A stretch of 64,000 bases of DNA from Chromatiaceae bacterium (GCA_027078745.1 JALWWO010000002.1:124001-188000); one strand, 5' to 3'. Positions 30,905 through 40,978 are shown, counted from the stretch's first letter. Numbers and translations are program-made. The notes: a model not told the origin generated them from the sequence alone.

Positions 30905-30908
30905 TCCC

Positions 30909-32006
30909 GTGGAATTCATCGATCTCAAGGCCCAGTACCGCCGCCTTCAGCCGGAGATCGCCCGGGCGATTCAAGGGGTGCTGGATCACGGGCAATATGT
31001 TCTGGGGCCAGAGGTGGCGCAGTTGGAAGACCAGCTCGCCCAGCGGGTCGGGGTCGCCCACTGCATCGGCGTGGGTTCGGGCACGGATGCCCTGATCCTC
31101 GCCCTGCTCGCCCTGGAGATCGGCCCCGGGGATGAGGTGATCACCAGCGCCTTCAGCTTCATCGCCACCGGCGAAGCCATCGCCCTGTTGGGCGCTAAGC
31201 CGGTCTTCGTGGATATCGATCTGAACACCTATCTGATGGACCCTGCGGCGGTTGAAGCGGCGATCAGCTCCCGCACCCGGGCCATTCTGGCGGTGAGCCT
31301 TTTCGGACAGTGTGCGGACCTGGGAACCCTCGACGCCATCGCCCGCCGCCATCATCTGGCCCTCATCGAAGACGGGGCCCAGAGCTTCGGTGCCACCCAT
31401 CGGGGCCACCCTTCCTGCGGGCTTTCCACCATCGGTTGCACCAGCTTCTTTCCGGCGAAACCCTTGGGTGCTTACGGGGAAGGGGGCGCTTGCTTCACGA
31501 ACGATGACGCCCTCGCCCAGCGGATCCGGCAGCTCCGCAACCATGGACAAGATCGGCCCTATCATCACGTTCAGATCGGCATCAACGGCCGCTTGGATAC
31601 CCTGCAAGCCGCTGTGTTGGGCGTCAAGCTGCGCATCTTCGACGAAGAGATCGCCGCTCGGGAACAGGTCGCAGCGCGCTATGGGGAACTGCTCCGCGAT
31701 CTGCCCTGCGCGTGCCCGAAGGTCGCCCCGCACAACACCAGCGTCTTCGCCCAATACAGTCTGCGGGTGCCCCATCGGGATAGGCTGCGGGACCATCTGG
31801 CGCGCCAGGGCATCCCCACAGCCATTCATTACCCCCGCCCCCTGCCCCATCAGCCGGTCTTCGCACGGTTCGGCCCAGCTCCTGGCGCCCTGCCTCGGGC
31901 GGAGCAGGTTGCTCGGGAGATCCTGAGCTTGCCCATGCATCCCTACCTGACGCCGGAAGCCCAGGACCGGATCGCGGCGGCGGTGGCCTGCGGGCTCCGA
32001 ACTTGA
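30909..32006 (+). CDS. DegT/DnrJ/EryC1/StrS-family aminotransferase
   Basis: PLP enzyme that typically aminates a nucleotide-linked keto sugar. 365 residues from a GTG (MEFIDLKAQYRRL). Landmarks: VLGPEVAQLEDQL, CIGVGSGTDALILAL near 65, the PLP lysine in SFFPAKPLGAYGEGGA near 190 and RNHGQDRPYHH near 215, followed by NGRLDTLQAAVL. Sequence resembles WbpE/WlbC-type enzymes that make diacetamido sugars for O antigen, but partner enzymes are absent here, so the sugar is not assigned. Confidence 0.88.
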   Translation: MEFIDLKAQYRRLQPEIARAIQGVLDHGQYVLGPEVAQLEDQLAQRVGVAHCIGVGSGTDALILALLALEIGPGDEVITSAFSFIATGEAIALLGAKPVFVDIDLNTYLMDPAAVEAAISSRTRAILAVSLFGQCADLGTLDAIARRHHLALIEDGAQSFGATHRGHPSCGLSTIGCTSFFPAKPLGAYGEGGACFTNDDALAQRIRQLRNHGQDRPYHHVQIGINGRLDTLQAAVLGVKLRIFDEEIAAREQVAARYGELLRDLPCACPKVAPHNTSVFAQYSLRVPHRDRLRDHLARQGIPTAIHYPRPLPHQPVFARFGPAPGALPRAEQVAREILSLPMHPYLTPEAQDRIAAAVACGLRT

Positions 32007-32018
32007 GGAAAGCATTTC

Positions 32019-32144
32019 ATGCATGCCTGGCTCCCGATGGTGTTGCTCCTGCTCTTCGGGCTCAGTGCCTGCGGTCAAAAGGGCGACCTCTACTTGCCCA
32101 AGCCCTCCGATCCACCTCCAGCTCCTGTAACTCGGAACCCCTGA
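32019..32144 (+). CDS. lptM: LPS translocon maturation chaperone LptM (YifL-like small lipoprotein)
   Basis: 41 residues. A short hydrophobic signal is followed by the lipobox and the family signature CGQKGDLYLP (cysteine at residue 18), then a proline-rich tail. A GAGGAA ribosome site lies 8 nt before the ATG. In E. coli LptM (YifL) assists oxidative folding of LptD and is encoded immediately before dapF. Here it is before lysA with 1 nt between, matching the lptM-lysA-dapF order common in Proteobacteria. Confidence 0.93.
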   Translation: MHAWLPMVLLLLFGLSACGQKGDLYLPKPSDPPPAPVTRNP

Positions 32145-32145
32145 T

Positions 32146-33396
32146 ATGGATCATTTTCACTATCGTCAGGATCGATTGTTCGCCGAAGAAGTGCCGGTCG
32201 ATGAGATCGCCGAGCGCTTCGGCACTCCCTGCTATGTCTATTCTCGGGCGACCTTAGAACGGCATTGGCGGGCGTTCGATCAAGCCTTCGGGACACGACC
32301 CCATCTGATCTGCTTCGCCGTGAAGGCGAACCCCAATCTGGCCGTGCTGAACCTGCTCGCCCGCTTGGGCTCCGGCTTCGACATCGTTTCTGTGGGAGAG
32401 TTGGAGCGGGTGCTCGTAGCCGGTGGAGACCCGAGCAAGGTGGTTTTCTCCGGCGTGGGCAAGCGCAGGGACGAGCTGCGCCGCGCCTTGGAAGTCGGCA
32501 TCCGCTGTTTCAATGTGGAATCGGAAACCGAACTGCACCGCCTCAATGAGTTGGCGGGCGAACTGGGGAAACGGGCGCCCCTCTCCCTGCGGGTGAACCC
32601 TGACGTGGACGCCAAGACCCATCCCTACATCTCCACGGGACTCAGGGAAAACAAGTTCGGCATTCCCATGGAATGGGCGGAAGGGCTCTATGTGGAGGCC
32701 GCCCGATTGCCCCATGTGCAGATCCAGGGCATCGATTGCCACATCGGTTCCCAACTGACGGATCTCAGCCCCTTTCTGGCTGCCCTGGATCGCCTGTTGG
32801 TGCTGGCGGATCGGCTGGAGGCCCAAGGCATTCCGATTCAACATCTGGATCTGGGCGGGGGCCTGGGCATCCGGTACACCGAGGAACAGCCCCCGAGCCC
32901 GGAAGACTATGCGCGGGCGATCGCCCAGCGCTTGCAAGACCGGCCCTATGAGATCCTCCTAGAACCCGGGCGGGCCATCGTGGGCAATGCAGGCTTGCTC
33001 TTGACGCGGGTGGAATTGCTGAAGCGCACGCCCTACAAACGGTTCGCCGTACTGGATGCGGCCATGAACGATCTGCTGCGCCCGGCCCTCTACCAGGCGG
33101 AACAAGCCATCATCCCCGCCCTGCGCCGTCCCTCGAGAGAACCGGAAATCTATGAGCTCGTGGGGCCCATCTGCGAGACCGGGGATTTTCTGGGCAAGGA
33201 ACGCGCCCTCTACCTGGAACCCGGGGATCTGCTGGCGATCCGGAGCAGCGGTGCCTATGGTTTCGCCATGAGCAGCCAGTACAACAGCCGCCCCCGAGCG
33301 CCGGAAATCCTGGTGGATGGAACGGAGGTGCATTTGATCCGTCCGCGGGAAACCCTGGAAGACCTCTTCCGCACGGAACGCTTGTTGCCCCTATGA
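32146..33396 (+). CDS. lysA: Diaminopimelate decarboxylase
   Basis: Last step of lysine synthesis, meso-diaminopimelate to lysine. 416 residues with the fold-type III barrel: CFAVKANPNLAVL carries the PLP lysine near residue 62, GSGFDIVSVGELER follows, HIGSQLTDLSPF lies near 200 and LDLGGGLGIRY near 240. EPGRAIVGNAG and CETGDFLG (active-site cysteine) complete it. It lies between lptM and a methyltransferase gene that overlaps it by 4 bp, in the usual lysA-dapF neighbourhood. Confidence 0.97.
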   Translation: MDHFHYRQDRLFAEEVPVDEIAERFGTPCYVYSRATLERHWRAFDQAFGTRPHLICFAVKANPNLAVLNLLARLGSGFDIVSVGELERVLVAGGDPSKVVFSGVGKRRDELRRALEVGIRCFNVESETELHRLNELAGELGKRAPLSLRVNPDVDAKTHPYISTGLRENKFGIPMEWAEGLYVEAARLPHVQIQGIDCHIGSQLTDLSPFLAALDRLLVLADRLEAQGIPIQHLDLGGGLGIRYTEEQPPSPEDYARAIAQRLQDRPYEILLEPGRAIVGNAGLLLTRVELLKRTPYKRFAVLDAAMNDLLRPALYQAEQAIIPALRRPSREPEIYELVGPICETGDFLGKERALYLEPGDLLAIRSSGAYGFAMSSQYNSRPRAPEILVDGTEVHLIRPRETLEDLFRTERLLPL

Positions 33397-34064
33397 AACG
33401 GCGATTGGAACCCGAACTCATGGAAGAACCCGTTCTGGCGGCCTACGCCCAGGCGGACTTTTCCGAACCGAACGGGCGCTTTCTCCAGCTGCTGGAGGAA
33501 TGCGTTCCAGAAGCCCAGTGCAACGGGCGGGTTCTCGATCTGGGTTGCGGGCCGGGCGACATTCCCCTGGGCCTGCGCAAGCGCTATTCCCAGGCGCGGT
33601 GCGATGCATTGGAGGATTCCCGAGCCATGCTCGATCAAGCGGAAGCTGCCCTTGCGAACTGGCCGAGTCTCGCCGCCCGCTGCCGAGAGATTCATGCGGT
33701 GTTGCCCTCAGAGGCCCTGCCCAAAGCCGCCTATGATCCGGTGATCTCCAACAGTTTGCTGCACCATCTCGCGGATCCCCAGGTGCTCTGGCAGACCGTT
33801 GGGGAGGGGGCGAAGCCCGGGGCTTGGGTGCGGGTCATGGAGTTCATGCGGCCCCCCTCCGCCCAACGGGTGGAAGCCCTGGTCGCCAATGCGGCAGAGG
33901 AGCCGGAAATCCTGCAGCGGGATTTCCGCAATTCTCTGTTCGCTGCCTTTGAACTCCAAGAAGGGGCGGCTCAGGTGCAAGAAGCGGGATCGCCCTTAGA
34001 GGTGGGGCGGGTGAGCAATCACCATCTCGCAATCTGGGGCAGGTTGGAGGATGCCTATGCCTAA
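33393..34064 (+). CDS. Class I SAM-dependent methyltransferase
   Basis: 223 residues, starting at an ATG that overlaps the lysA stop. Motif I is [14 protein letters not shown] near residue 46, with acidic residue ALEDSRAML at the end of beta 2 and [12 protein letters not shown] near 115, the layout of small-molecule methyltransferases. It overlaps dapF by 8 bp. The substrate is not evident; no known lysine- or peptidoglycan-specific methyltransferase matches. Confidence 0.82.
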   Translation: MKRRLEPELMEEPVLAAYAQADFSEPNGRFLQLLEECVPEAQCNGRVLDLGCGPGDIPLGLRKRYSQARCDALEDSRAMLDQAEAALANWPSLAARCREIHAVLPSEALPKAAYDPVISNSLLHHLADPQVLWQTVGEGAKPGAWVRVMEFMRPPSAQRVEALVANAAEEPEILQRDFRNSLFAAFELQEGAAQVQEAGSPLEVGRVSNHHLAIWGRLEDAYA

Positions 34065-34890
34065 GCTCGCGTTCACCAAGATGCAGGGATTGGGGAATGA
34101 TTTCGTGGTGTTCGACGGGATTCGTCAAAAAGTTACGCTGGATGCGGATCGCTGCCGCTTCCTGGCGGATCGCCGCTTTGGCATCGGCTGCGATCAAATT
34201 TTGCTAGTAGAACCGCCCCGCACCCAGACCACCGCGTTCTATTACCGCATCTTCAATCGGGATGGTTCCGAGGTGGAACAGTGCGGCAACGGGGCTCGCT
34301 GCTTCGCGCGCTTCGTCTATGAGCAGGGCCTGACCCGAGAACGGGAAATTTCCGTGGGCACAGCTTCGGGAGAAATCCGGCTCTTTCTCGAAGAAGACGA
34401 TCGGGTGCGGGTCAACATGGGGCAACCGCACTTCGCACCGGCGGAAATTCCCTTTCTGGCCGATCGGGAAGCCGCCCAGTACGAACTAGCGGTCGGGGAG
34501 CAGTCCGTGCAGATCGGCGCTGTATCCCTGGGCAACCCCCACGCGGTGTTGCGCGTGGAACAGGTGGATCGGGCACCCGTGGCCCAGCTCGGCCCCGCCA
34601 TCGAGCGGCATCCCCGTTTTCCCCAACGGGTGAACGTGGGCTTTATGGAAATTCTGGATGCAAATCATATCCGGCTGCGGGTCTTCGAGCGGGGGGCGGG
34701 GGAGACCCTGGCATGCGGCACCGGTGCCTGCGCGGCGGTGGCGGTGGGCCGCCGGCTCGGTCGGTTGAACGAGCGGGTGCAGGTACAGTTGCCCGGGGGA
34801 ACTTTGGAGATCCAATGGTCCGGAGAAGAGGCGCCGATCTGGATGACCGGGCCAGCGGTGCGCGTCTATGAGGGGGTGATCGAACTGTGA
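34057..34890 (+). CDS. dapF: Diaminopimelate epimerase
   Basis: Converts LL- to meso-diaminopimelate for lysine and peptidoglycan. 277 residues starting [20 protein letters not shown]. The ATG six bases upstream sits directly on the GGAGG ribosome site, so this ATG is preferred. Catalytic cysteines are in QCGNGARC (near residue 73) and [11 protein letters not shown] (near 218). It is followed by the DUF484 gene with a 4-bp overlap, the common dapF-DUF484 arrangement. Confidence 0.97.
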   Translation: MPKLAFTKMQGLGNDFVVFDGIRQKVTLDADRCRFLADRRFGIGCDQILLVEPPRTQTTAFYYRIFNRDGSEVEQCGNGARCFARFVYEQGLTREREISVGTASGEIRLFLEEDDRVRVNMGQPHFAPAEIPFLADREAAQYELAVGEQSVQIGAVSLGNPHAVLRVEQVDRAPVAQLGPAIERHPRFPQRVNVGFMEILDANHIRLRVFERGAGETLACGTGACAAVAVGRRLGRLNERVQVQLPGGTLEIQWSGEEAPIWMTGPAVRVYEGVIEL

Positions 34891-35684
34891 GCAAGAAAAA
34901 GTCGAAGGGGAAAAAGATAAAAGTTTTGCACAAAAACCCGAAGCAGTCGAAAAACTTGCACAAAAAGAAGCTAAAGAAGGGCCAGAAACCGGTTTCCGAG
35001 CCAACGCTGACCGAACAGGCGGTCATGGATTTCTTGGGCAAACACCCGGAATTTTTCCTGCGCTACCCGCAGTTCACCGCTCGGTTGCAGCTGCCCCATG
35101 AGACCAAGGGCACCGCTTCCCTGGTGGAGCATCAGATCCGCATCCTGCGGGAACAGTTGGTTACCGAACGCCAACGGCTGCTGCGGTTCATCGACCGAGC
35201 GAGGGACTATGAAGCCATCATGCAGCGCTTTCACCAACTGGTGCTCAAGCTCATCTCCACGCCGGATCTCCCAGGACTGGAAAAGGTGCTCTGCCGAACC
35301 CTGCAGCGGGATTTCGATACGCCGGCCGTCGCCTTCAAACTCTTCCGCCGAGAGGAAGCGCCGACGGAAGGGTTGATCGGGGAATTGATCGCCTTCAGCG
35401 AACGGGAACATGCTTTCTGCGGCGCCTTGCCCAAAGGTTGGGATCGCCTCCTGTTCGCGAGCCAAGAACAACCCATTCTATCCGCCGCCCTGATCCCCAT
35501 CCGCAGTCACCATCGCGCCGGCGTGCTGGCCATCGGCAGCCCGGATCCCAGGCGTTTCACGCAGGAAATGAATACGGATTATTTGGATCGCTTGGGCGCG
35601 GTGGTGAACCGGCGCATCAGCGCCTATCAGCATCGGTGCAAGGCAGATTCCCTGGTGGAAAAGAAACACGCTGAGGGGGATTAG
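34887..35684 (+). CDS. DUF484 family protein
   Basis: 265 residues from a GTG that overlaps the dapF stop. A very lysine-rich N-terminal tail (about 1-35, [14 protein letters not shown]) may bind nucleic acid. Then [21 protein letters not shown], the DUF484 hallmark, and a GAF-like domain ([17 protein letters not shown] to [16 protein letters not shown]). The gene is usually between dapF and xerC; here xerC is missing and the biotin operon comes next tail-to-tail. Function is unknown. Confidence 0.9.
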   Translation: MSKKKSKGKKIKVLHKNPKQSKNLHKKKLKKGQKPVSEPTLTEQAVMDFLGKHPEFFLRYPQFTARLQLPHETKGTASLVEHQIRILREQLVTERQRLLRFIDRARDYEAIMQRFHQLVLKLISTPDLPGLEKVLCRTLQRDFDTPAVAFKLFRREEAPTEGLIGELIAFSEREHAFCGALPKGWDRLLFASQEQPILSAALIPIRSHHRAGVLAIGSPDPRRFTQEMNTDYLDRLGAVVNRRISAYQHRCKADSLVEKKHAEGD

Positions 35685-36364
35685 CGGAATCCTGGAAGGG
35701 CGCTGGGGTCCAGGTATTGCGCCACGGTTTTTCCGTCGGGTTGGACGCACCAGGGCACTAGGCCCAGCAAGGGCGCCGGGATCCGTTCCTGCAGGGTGCG
35801 GAGGTTTTCCTGAAAGGCGGCCATCTTCGGATCCAGGGTATTGGCCACCCAGCCCACCAGCGGGACGCGGCAGCGGTCGATGGATTCCAGGCTGAGCAGG
35901 GCATGATTCAGACAGCCCAAGCGCATCCCCACCACCAGCACCACCGGCAGTTCCAAAGCGCGGGGCAGATCGCGGACGGAGAGGGCAGGGCCTAGGGGTA
36001 CCTGCCAGCCCCCGACCCCCTCCACGATGAGGCCATCGCTCCGCTGGGCGAGCTGCGCCGCACAGCTCCGGATCCGCGCCAGCTCGATCCTAACGCCCGC
36101 CTGCTGAGCGGCGAGATGGGGCGCGATGGCTGGGGCAAAGGCGTAGGGATTGACCCAATCGTAGGGCATGGGCTGACTGGACTGTTCTAGGAGCTGGCGC
36201 GCATCTGCATTTTCCCAGCGCCCTGCCCGCAGGGTGCAGCCGGAAGCCACGGGCTTCATGCCCTGGACCCGCAAGCCCCGCTGTTGGTAGCGCTGCAACA
36301 GCCCCAAGCTGATGCAGGTCTTGCCGCAACCTGTGTCCGTGCCCGTGATGAACAAGCCCTTCAT
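35681..36364 (-). CDS. bioD: Dethiobiotin synthetase
   Basis: ATP-dependent carboxylation of diaminopelargonate to dethiobiotin. 227 residues starting MKGLFITGTDTGCGKT, which is the P-loop. KPVASGC follows near residue 40 and LIVEGVGGWQVPLG near 115. It is the last gene of bioB-F-H-C-D and overlaps the bioC stop by 4 bp. It meets DUF484 tail-to-tail. bioA is not in the window. Confidence 0.95.
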   Translation of the reverse strand: MKGLFITGTDTGCGKTCISLGLLQRYQQRGLRVQGMKPVASGCTLRAGRWENADARQLLEQSSQPMPYDWVNPYAFAPAIAPHLAAQQAGVRIELARIRSCAAQLAQRSDGLIVEGVGGWQVPLGPALSVRDLPRALELPVVLVVGMRLGCLNHALLSLESIDRCRVPLVGWVANTLDPKMAAFQENLRTLQERIPAPLLGLVPWCVQPDGKTVAQYLDPSALPGFR

Positions 36365-37203
36365 CGGAGCCAGTCGAGGGAAACGGGGCAATTCCCCTTC
36401 GGCAACGGCTGCGATTGGGCTGCCCAGGCATGGCCGTAGATGACTTCATAGGTAGCGGGAAGCCGCCCCTGGGTGCGATAGGCTTCATAGGCTTGGATCA
36501 ACCGCTGCATTTGTTTCCGACCCGTGAGACCCCGCGGCCGGTGTGCCGTGGCATTGCGGGTGCCCAGGGCCTTGAGATCCCGCATCAGATCCTGCACGCC
36601 TGCATAGGTCAGGGTCAGATATTCGGTCTCCAACACGGGCTGGGCAAAGCCCGCCCCCATCAGGGCATCCCCCACCTGATGCATGTCCAGAAAGTCGCTC
36701 ACATGGCTGTAGCCGTCCACCTGAGCCCAGGCGGTCCGCAGTTCTTTGAGGCTGTCCGGTCCGAAGGTGCTGAAGAGCAGCAAGCCATCGGGTCTCAGCA
36801 CCCGCAGGCACTCCCGAAAGACTTGAAGCAAGTCATTGCACCATTGGAAAGTGGCGTTAGAAAAGAGGAGATCCATGCTGTTCGAGGCCAGGGGCAGGGC
36901 TTCCACATCGCCGCAGATACAGAAAGGACGCCTGAACCAAGTCCCCCGCTTCCGCGCCCGCCGCAGCATAGCCGGGGAGAAATCCAAGGCGAAGATCTGC
37001 GCTTTGGGATAGCGCTGCTGTAAGAAGGGAATCGCCCAGCCTGTGCCCGTGCCCAGATCCAGCATCCGCCGAGGTGCCAACCGGATGGGATCCAGATGAT
37101 GCAACAGGCGCTGGCCGATCTCCCGTTGCAACACGGCGGCTGCATCATAGGTATCCGCTGCCCGATCAAAGGCCCGTCGGGCTGCCTTCTTATCGATGGG
37201 CAT
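36361..37203 (-). CDS. bioC: Malonyl-ACP O-methyltransferase
   Basis: Starts pimelate synthesis by methylating malonyl-ACP so that it enters fatty-acid synthesis. 280 residues starting MPIDKKAARRAFDRAADTYD. Motif I is MLDLGTGTGWAIPFL near 47 and LLFSNATFQWCNDL lies near 105. It overlaps bioH and bioD. The short N-terminal AFDRAADTYD pattern is typical of BioC and separates it from other methyltransferases. Confidence 0.94.
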   Translation of the reverse strand: MPIDKKAARRAFDRAADTYDAAAVLQREIGQRLLHHLDPIRLAPRRMLDLGTGTGWAIPFLQQRYPKAQIFALDFSPAMLRRARKRGTWFRRPFCICGDVEALPLASNSMDLLFSNATFQWCNDLLQVFRECLRVLRPDGLLLFSTFGPDSLKELRTAWAQVDGYSHVSDFLDMHQVGDALMGAGFAQPVLETEYLTLTYAGVQDLMRDLKALGTRNATAHRPRGLTGRKQMQRLIQAYEAYRTQGRLPATYEVIYGHAWAAQSQPLPKGNCPVSLDWLR

Positions 37204-37936
37204 GATGCATCCCGAAGTCCAGCATGGCTTCCAAAACCGCTTGTGGATGGGAGAGGAAGGGCGCATGGGCGGCGCCGGAAAAAATGTGTATCCGGCCGCG
37301 CGGCGATAAGGGTTCCAAATCCCTGCCCAGCGCAGCGGGCACCAGGGGATCCCGCTGACCGAACAGCCAGAGGCTCGGCATGGGAAGCTGGGGCAAGATT
37401 GCCCGCAGGTCGCTCGTGCGCAACAGCTCCAAACCGATCTCTAGGGCAGCCGGCTGGGGTGCAGGCCGTTGCCGGAGCTCTCGGCGCAGCTGCCGCAGGG
37501 TCTCCCGCGCGCCGACGCTTCCCCGCACTTGCAGGGCGAGGAAGCGATCTAGGGTTTCTCTAGGATTTTCCAGTAAGGCCCTTTGAAATTGCTGCAAGGT
37601 GGTCAAAGGCATAGCGTGGGGCCAATCCGATCCCTGCACAAATCTGGGAGTGGCGGTCATCAGGATCAGAGCATCGATGCGTTCCGGCGCCAACTGAGCC
37701 GCTTGCAAGGCGATGAGACCGCCCAAAGACCAGCCCAGCCAGATCGCCCGCACCGGTGCAGCGGCCAAAATTGCCTGGGCCCAGCCGGTCAAGCTGGGTT
37801 CGGCGTTCAAGGAGCTCTCCCCGTGGCCGGGCAGTTCGATCGGGTGCAGGCGGTAGCGCTGGCCCAGCGCTGGCGGCAGTCCCGACCAAACACCGGCGTT
37901 CATGCCCCAGCCGTGGAGCAGCACCAGATCGCTCAT
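37190..37936 (-). CDS. bioH: Pimeloyl-ACP methyl ester carboxylesterase
   Basis: Removes the methyl group to give pimeloyl-ACP, the substrate of BioF. 248 residues, alpha/beta hydrolase fold: LLHGWGMNAGVW near residue 6 (oxyanion HGWG), nucleophile in WLGWSLGGLIAL near 73, aspartate in LFGQRDPLVP near 198, histidine in AAHAPFLSHP near 226. It overlaps bioF by 4 bp and bioC by 14 bp, as expected for a coupled biotin operon. Confidence 0.95.
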   Translation of the reverse strand: MSDLVLLHGWGMNAGVWSGLPPALGQRYRLHPIELPGHGESSLNAEPSLTGWAQAILAAAPVRAIWLGWSLGGLIALQAAQLAPERIDALILMTATPRFVQGSDWPHAMPLTTLQQFQRALLENPRETLDRFLALQVRGSVGARETLRQLRRELRQRPAPQPAALEIGLELLRTSDLRAILPQLPMPSLWLFGQRDPLVPAALGRDLEPLSPRGRIHIFSGAAHAPFLSHPQAVLEAMLDFGMHHAHR

Positions 37937-39087
37937 GGGCCGGCCTCCGGCTTTAACGCGGCGAGGGCGTCCAACAGCCGTTCCAAGTCCTCATCCTCAT
38001 GGGCGGCGGATAGGGTGATGCGGAGCCGAGCGGAGCCCTCGGGCACTGTGGGCGGTCGGATGGGCACGACCCAAATGCCCCGCGCTTCCAGGGCCTGACT
38101 CCAGGCCAAAGCCCGCTGGGCGCTGCCCGCAAGCAGGGGTTGAATGGGCGTGTGGCTGGGCAGCAGGGGCAATCCCAAGGATTCCACCCCCTGCCGGAAC
38201 CGTTGGATGAGCGATTGCAAGCGCTGCCGCCGCCAACCTTCCCGCCGCACCAGGTCCAAGCTCATGCGGGTGGCCTCCGCCAGGGCGGGCGGCGGTGCCG
38301 TGGTGTAGAGATAGGTGCGCGCCCGCTGAACCAAGGTCTCGATCAACTCTTCGGAACCAGCTACAAAGGCCCCGAAGGTCCCAAAGGCCTTTCCCAAAGT
38401 GCCCACCAGGATGGGCACCGCCTGTCCCTCCAATCCCCAATGTTCCAAGGAACCTCGGCCTTGCTCTCCCAGCACGCCGATGCCGTGGGCATCATCCACC
38501 AGCAGTTGTGCCCCTGCTTGCTGGGCGAGTTCGGCTAATTCCGGCAAGGGAGCCAGATCCCCATCCATGCTAAACAGTCCATCGGTGGCGATGAGGCGCG
38601 CGCCGGACGGTTCCAACCGCGCCCGCAGATGCGCCAGATCCCCATGAGGGTAACGATGCAAACGGGCGCCGCTGAGCCGAGCGCCATCGATCAGGGAAGC
38701 ATGGTTCAGGCGGTCTTCCCAGATGCGATCGCCCCGCCCCGCCAGGGCGGACAGCACCCCCAAATTCGCCATGTAGCCGGTGGAGAAGAGCAGGGCCTTG
38801 GGACGGCCCAGGAAATCCGCCAGTTCTTCTTCCAGGGCGGCATGGGCTCTGTGATGGCCGCTGACCAGATGGGCAGCCCCGCTGCCCACCCCATGCCGCG
38901 CCGCCCCGTTCTTCCAGGCTTGGATGACCTGGGGATGATGAGTCAACCCCAAGTAATCATTGCTGCAAAAGGCAATGAGTTCACGACCTTCCAGACGTAC
39001 ATGAATGCCGTCCCGCGTGGCTTCCACCGTGCGCAGAAAGCGATACTGGGGATCATTCTGTAAGCGGGCGTGCTGGGCAGGATGCAT
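37933..39087 (-). CDS. bioF: 8-amino-7-oxononanoate synthase
   Basis: PLP enzyme that condenses pimeloyl-ACP with alanine. 384 residues of the alpha-oxoamine synthase family: FCSNDYLGLTHHP near 45, GSGAAHLVSGHHRAHAALE near 72, DDAHGIGVLGEQGRGSLEH near 197, and the PLP lysine in GTLGKAFGTFGAF near 230. The start codon overlaps the bioB stop by one base (TGATG). Confidence 0.97.
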   Translation of the reverse strand: MHPAQHARLQNDPQYRFLRTVEATRDGIHVRLEGRELIAFCSNDYLGLTHHPQVIQAWKNGAARHGVGSGAAHLVSGHHRAHAALEEELADFLGRPKALLFSTGYMANLGVLSALAGRGDRIWEDRLNHASLIDGARLSGARLHRYPHGDLAHLRARLEPSGARLIATDGLFSMDGDLAPLPELAELAQQAGAQLLVDDAHGIGVLGEQGRGSLEHWGLEGQAVPILVGTLGKAFGTFGAFVAGSEELIETLVQRARTYLYTTAPPPALAEATRMSLDLVRREGWRRQRLQSLIQRFRQGVESLGLPLLPSHTPIQPLLAGSAQRALAWSQALEARGIWVVPIRPPTVPEGSARLRITLSAAHEDEDLERLLDALAALKPEAGP

Positions 39088-40079
39088 CAGCCTTGATGAC
39101 AGGCCCGAGGCCCGCGCACTTCTTCCAGGAACTGCCGTTCAAACTGCAAGCCCAGGCGTTCGAACAGCTGTCGATCCCGCTGGCTGTCCGCGTTGTCCGT
39201 GGTGAGCAATCGCTCTCCATAAAAGACGGAATTGGCACCGGCGAAGAAGCACAGGGCTTGCAGCTCATCGCGCATCTGAGCCCGTCCCGCAGAGAGGCGC
39301 ACATGGGAGGCGGGCATGAGGATGCGCGCGGTGGCCAGGGTGCGGACGAATTCCAGGGGGTCTAAGGGATCGGTGCCATACAGGGGCGTGCCTTCTACCT
39401 GCACCAACAGGTTGATGGGCACGGATTCCGGATGCTGGGGCAGATTGGCAAGTTGCTGAAGCAGGGCTGCTCGATCCCGGCGGGATTCCCCCATGCCCAA
39501 GATGCCCCCGCAGCACAGGCGAATGCCCGCCTGCTGAATGCGGGCCAGGGTGTCCAAACGGTCCTGATAGGTGCGGGTGCGGATGACCTGCCCGTAAAAG
39601 GCAGGGGAAGTGTCCAGATTGTGATTGTAATAATCCAAACCCGCCGCTTTCAGGCGCTGCACCTGGGCATCGGTCAACATGCCGAGGGTTACGCAGGTTT
39701 CCAAGCCGAGGGCCCGGATGCCCTCGATCATGGCGATCACGCGATCCAATTGCTTATCCGTGGGGCTGCGCCAGGCGGCACCCAGGCAAAAGCGGGTCGC
39801 GCCCTGGGCCTTGGCCTGTCGGGCCTTTTCCAACACGGTTTCCAGGGCGAGCAGGCGTTCCGGTGCTAATTGAGTCGAATGGCGGGCGCTCTGGGCGCAA
39901 TAGCTGCAATCCTCGGGACAAGCACCGGTCTTGATGTTGAGCAGAGTGCTCAGCTGAACGCGATTGGGATCGAAATGCGCCCGATAGACCTGATGGGCTT
40001 GGAACAGCAGATCATTGAAGGGCTGGGCGAGGAGATCCTCGATCTCAGAGAGGGACCAATCGTGACGAAGCTGGGACAT
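39087..40079 (-). CDS. bioB: Biotin synthase
   Basis: Radical SAM enzyme that inserts sulfur into dethiobiotin. 330 residues. The radical SAM cysteines are in [13 protein letters not shown] near residue 52 (CxxxCxxC). [14 protein letters not shown] near 150, [15 protein letters not shown] near 188 and the auxiliary-cluster arginine region RLSAGRAQM near 260 are all present. It is the first gene of the operon behind the promoter/operator at 40109-40162. The ribosome site is weak. Confidence 0.98.
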   Translation of the reverse strand: MSQLRHDWSLSEIEDLLAQPFNDLLFQAHQVYRAHFDPNRVQLSTLLNIKTGACPEDCSYCAQSARHSTQLAPERLLALETVLEKARQAKAQGATRFCLGAAWRSPTDKQLDRVIAMIEGIRALGLETCVTLGMLTDAQVQRLKAAGLDYYNHNLDTSPAFYGQVIRTRTYQDRLDTLARIQQAGIRLCCGGILGMGESRRDRAALLQQLANLPQHPESVPINLLVQVEGTPLYGTDPLDPLEFVRTLATARILMPASHVRLSAGRAQMRDELQALCFFAGANSVFYGERLLTTDNADSQRDRQLFERLGLQFERQFLEEVRGPRACHQG

Positions 40080-40108
40080 AGCGGGGTTCTGAACAGGAAA
40101 AGCCCTTT

Positions 40109-40162
40109 AGCATAATCGGCTCGGCGCCACTGTCAACGGATTCGTCGTTTACCAGTTGACTA
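40109..40162 (-). promoter_or_regulatory. bioB promoter overlapped by a BirA-like operator
   Basis: On the minus strand a perfect -35 TTGACA and a -10 TATGCT stand 16 nt apart, about 30 nt before the bioB ATG. The -35 lies inside an inverted repeat TAGTCAACT-N15-CGTTGACAG (40130-40162). Compared with the BirA consensus TTGTwAACC-N14/15-GGTTwACAA each half matches at 6 of 9 positions and the spacing is right. It is a plausible site for biotin-dependent repression. The left half begins in the cbbQ stop codon. Confidence 0.55.
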
Positions 40163-40978
40163 AAAGAGAGAAGCGGAAAGCTCCTGGATGGCGGAAAGCA
40201 TTTCTCCGTCGTCCGTGAGGGCCTGGGCGATGGCGCTGCGGCAGGCGGCCACCGGAGAAACGCCCGAGGCCATGAGCTTGGCCGCATGGACGAGCAAGCG
40301 CGTGGAAGCGCCTTCATCTAGACCCTGCCCCTTGAGATTGCGGGTCATCTGGGCGAACTTGACCAGCTGGCGGGCGAGATCAGCACTGATTCCACCTTCC
40401 CGTTCGATGATCTTCTGTTCCAAGCTCGGTTCGGGATAGTCGAATTCCAAGGCGACGAAGCGCTGGCGGGTGGACTGCTTCAGATCCTTCAAAATGCTCT
40501 GATAGCCCGGGTTGTAGGAAATCGCCAAGCAGAACGCATCCGGCGCTTCCAAAATAGCGCCTAACTTTTCCATGGGCAACACTCGCCGGTCATCGGCCAG
40601 GGGATGAATGACTACAGTCGTATCCTTGCGGGCTTCCACGATCTCATCGAGATAACAGATGCCCCCCGCCCGCACTGCCCGGGCTAAAGGCCCGTCCACC
40701 CAGACGGTTTCTCCCCCCTTGACCAAAAAGCGCCCCACCAGATCCGAGGCCGTCAGATCATCATGGCAAGAAACCGTGATCAAAGGCCGCTGGAGCCGCC
40801 AGGCCATATGCTCCATGAAGCGGGTCTTGCCGCAGCCTGTGGGACCTTTGAGCAATAGGGGCAAGCCGTTCTGATAGGCGGCTTCAAAGATAGCGATCTC
40901 ATCGCCCTGGGGCTCGTAATAGGGTTCCTGCTCGATGAAAAACTCTTCTGGCTTGAGGACCTGCAACCCTTGAGACAT
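40160..40978 (-). CDS. cbbQ: CbbQ-type MoxR AAA+ ATPase (Rubisco activase motor)
   Basis: Hexameric AAA+ motor that, with CbbO, reactivates Rubisco. 272 residues starting [20 protein letters not shown] behind a TTAGGAG ribosome site. Walker A is [16 protein letters not shown] near residue 45, Walker [14 protein letters not shown] near 108, sensor 1 LAISYNPGY near 153, and [14 protein letters not shown] supplies the arginine-finger/sensor region. NirQ/NorQ are close relatives, but no denitrification gene is near and the CbbO homologue is in the same window. It is not next to Rubisco. It diverges from amtB. Confidence 0.85.
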   Translation of the reverse strand: MSQGLQVLKPEEFFIEQEPYYEPQGDEIAIFEAAYQNGLPLLLKGPTGCGKTRFMEHMAWRLQRPLITVSCHDDLTASDLVGRFLVKGGETVWVDGPLARAVRAGGICYLDEIVEARKDTTVVIHPLADDRRVLPMEKLGAILEAPDAFCLAISYNPGYQSILKDLKQSTRQRFVALEFDYPEPSLEQKIIEREGGISADLARQLVKFAQMTRNLKGQGLDEGASTRLLVHAAKLMASGVSPVAACRSAIAQALTDDGEMLSAIQELSASLF

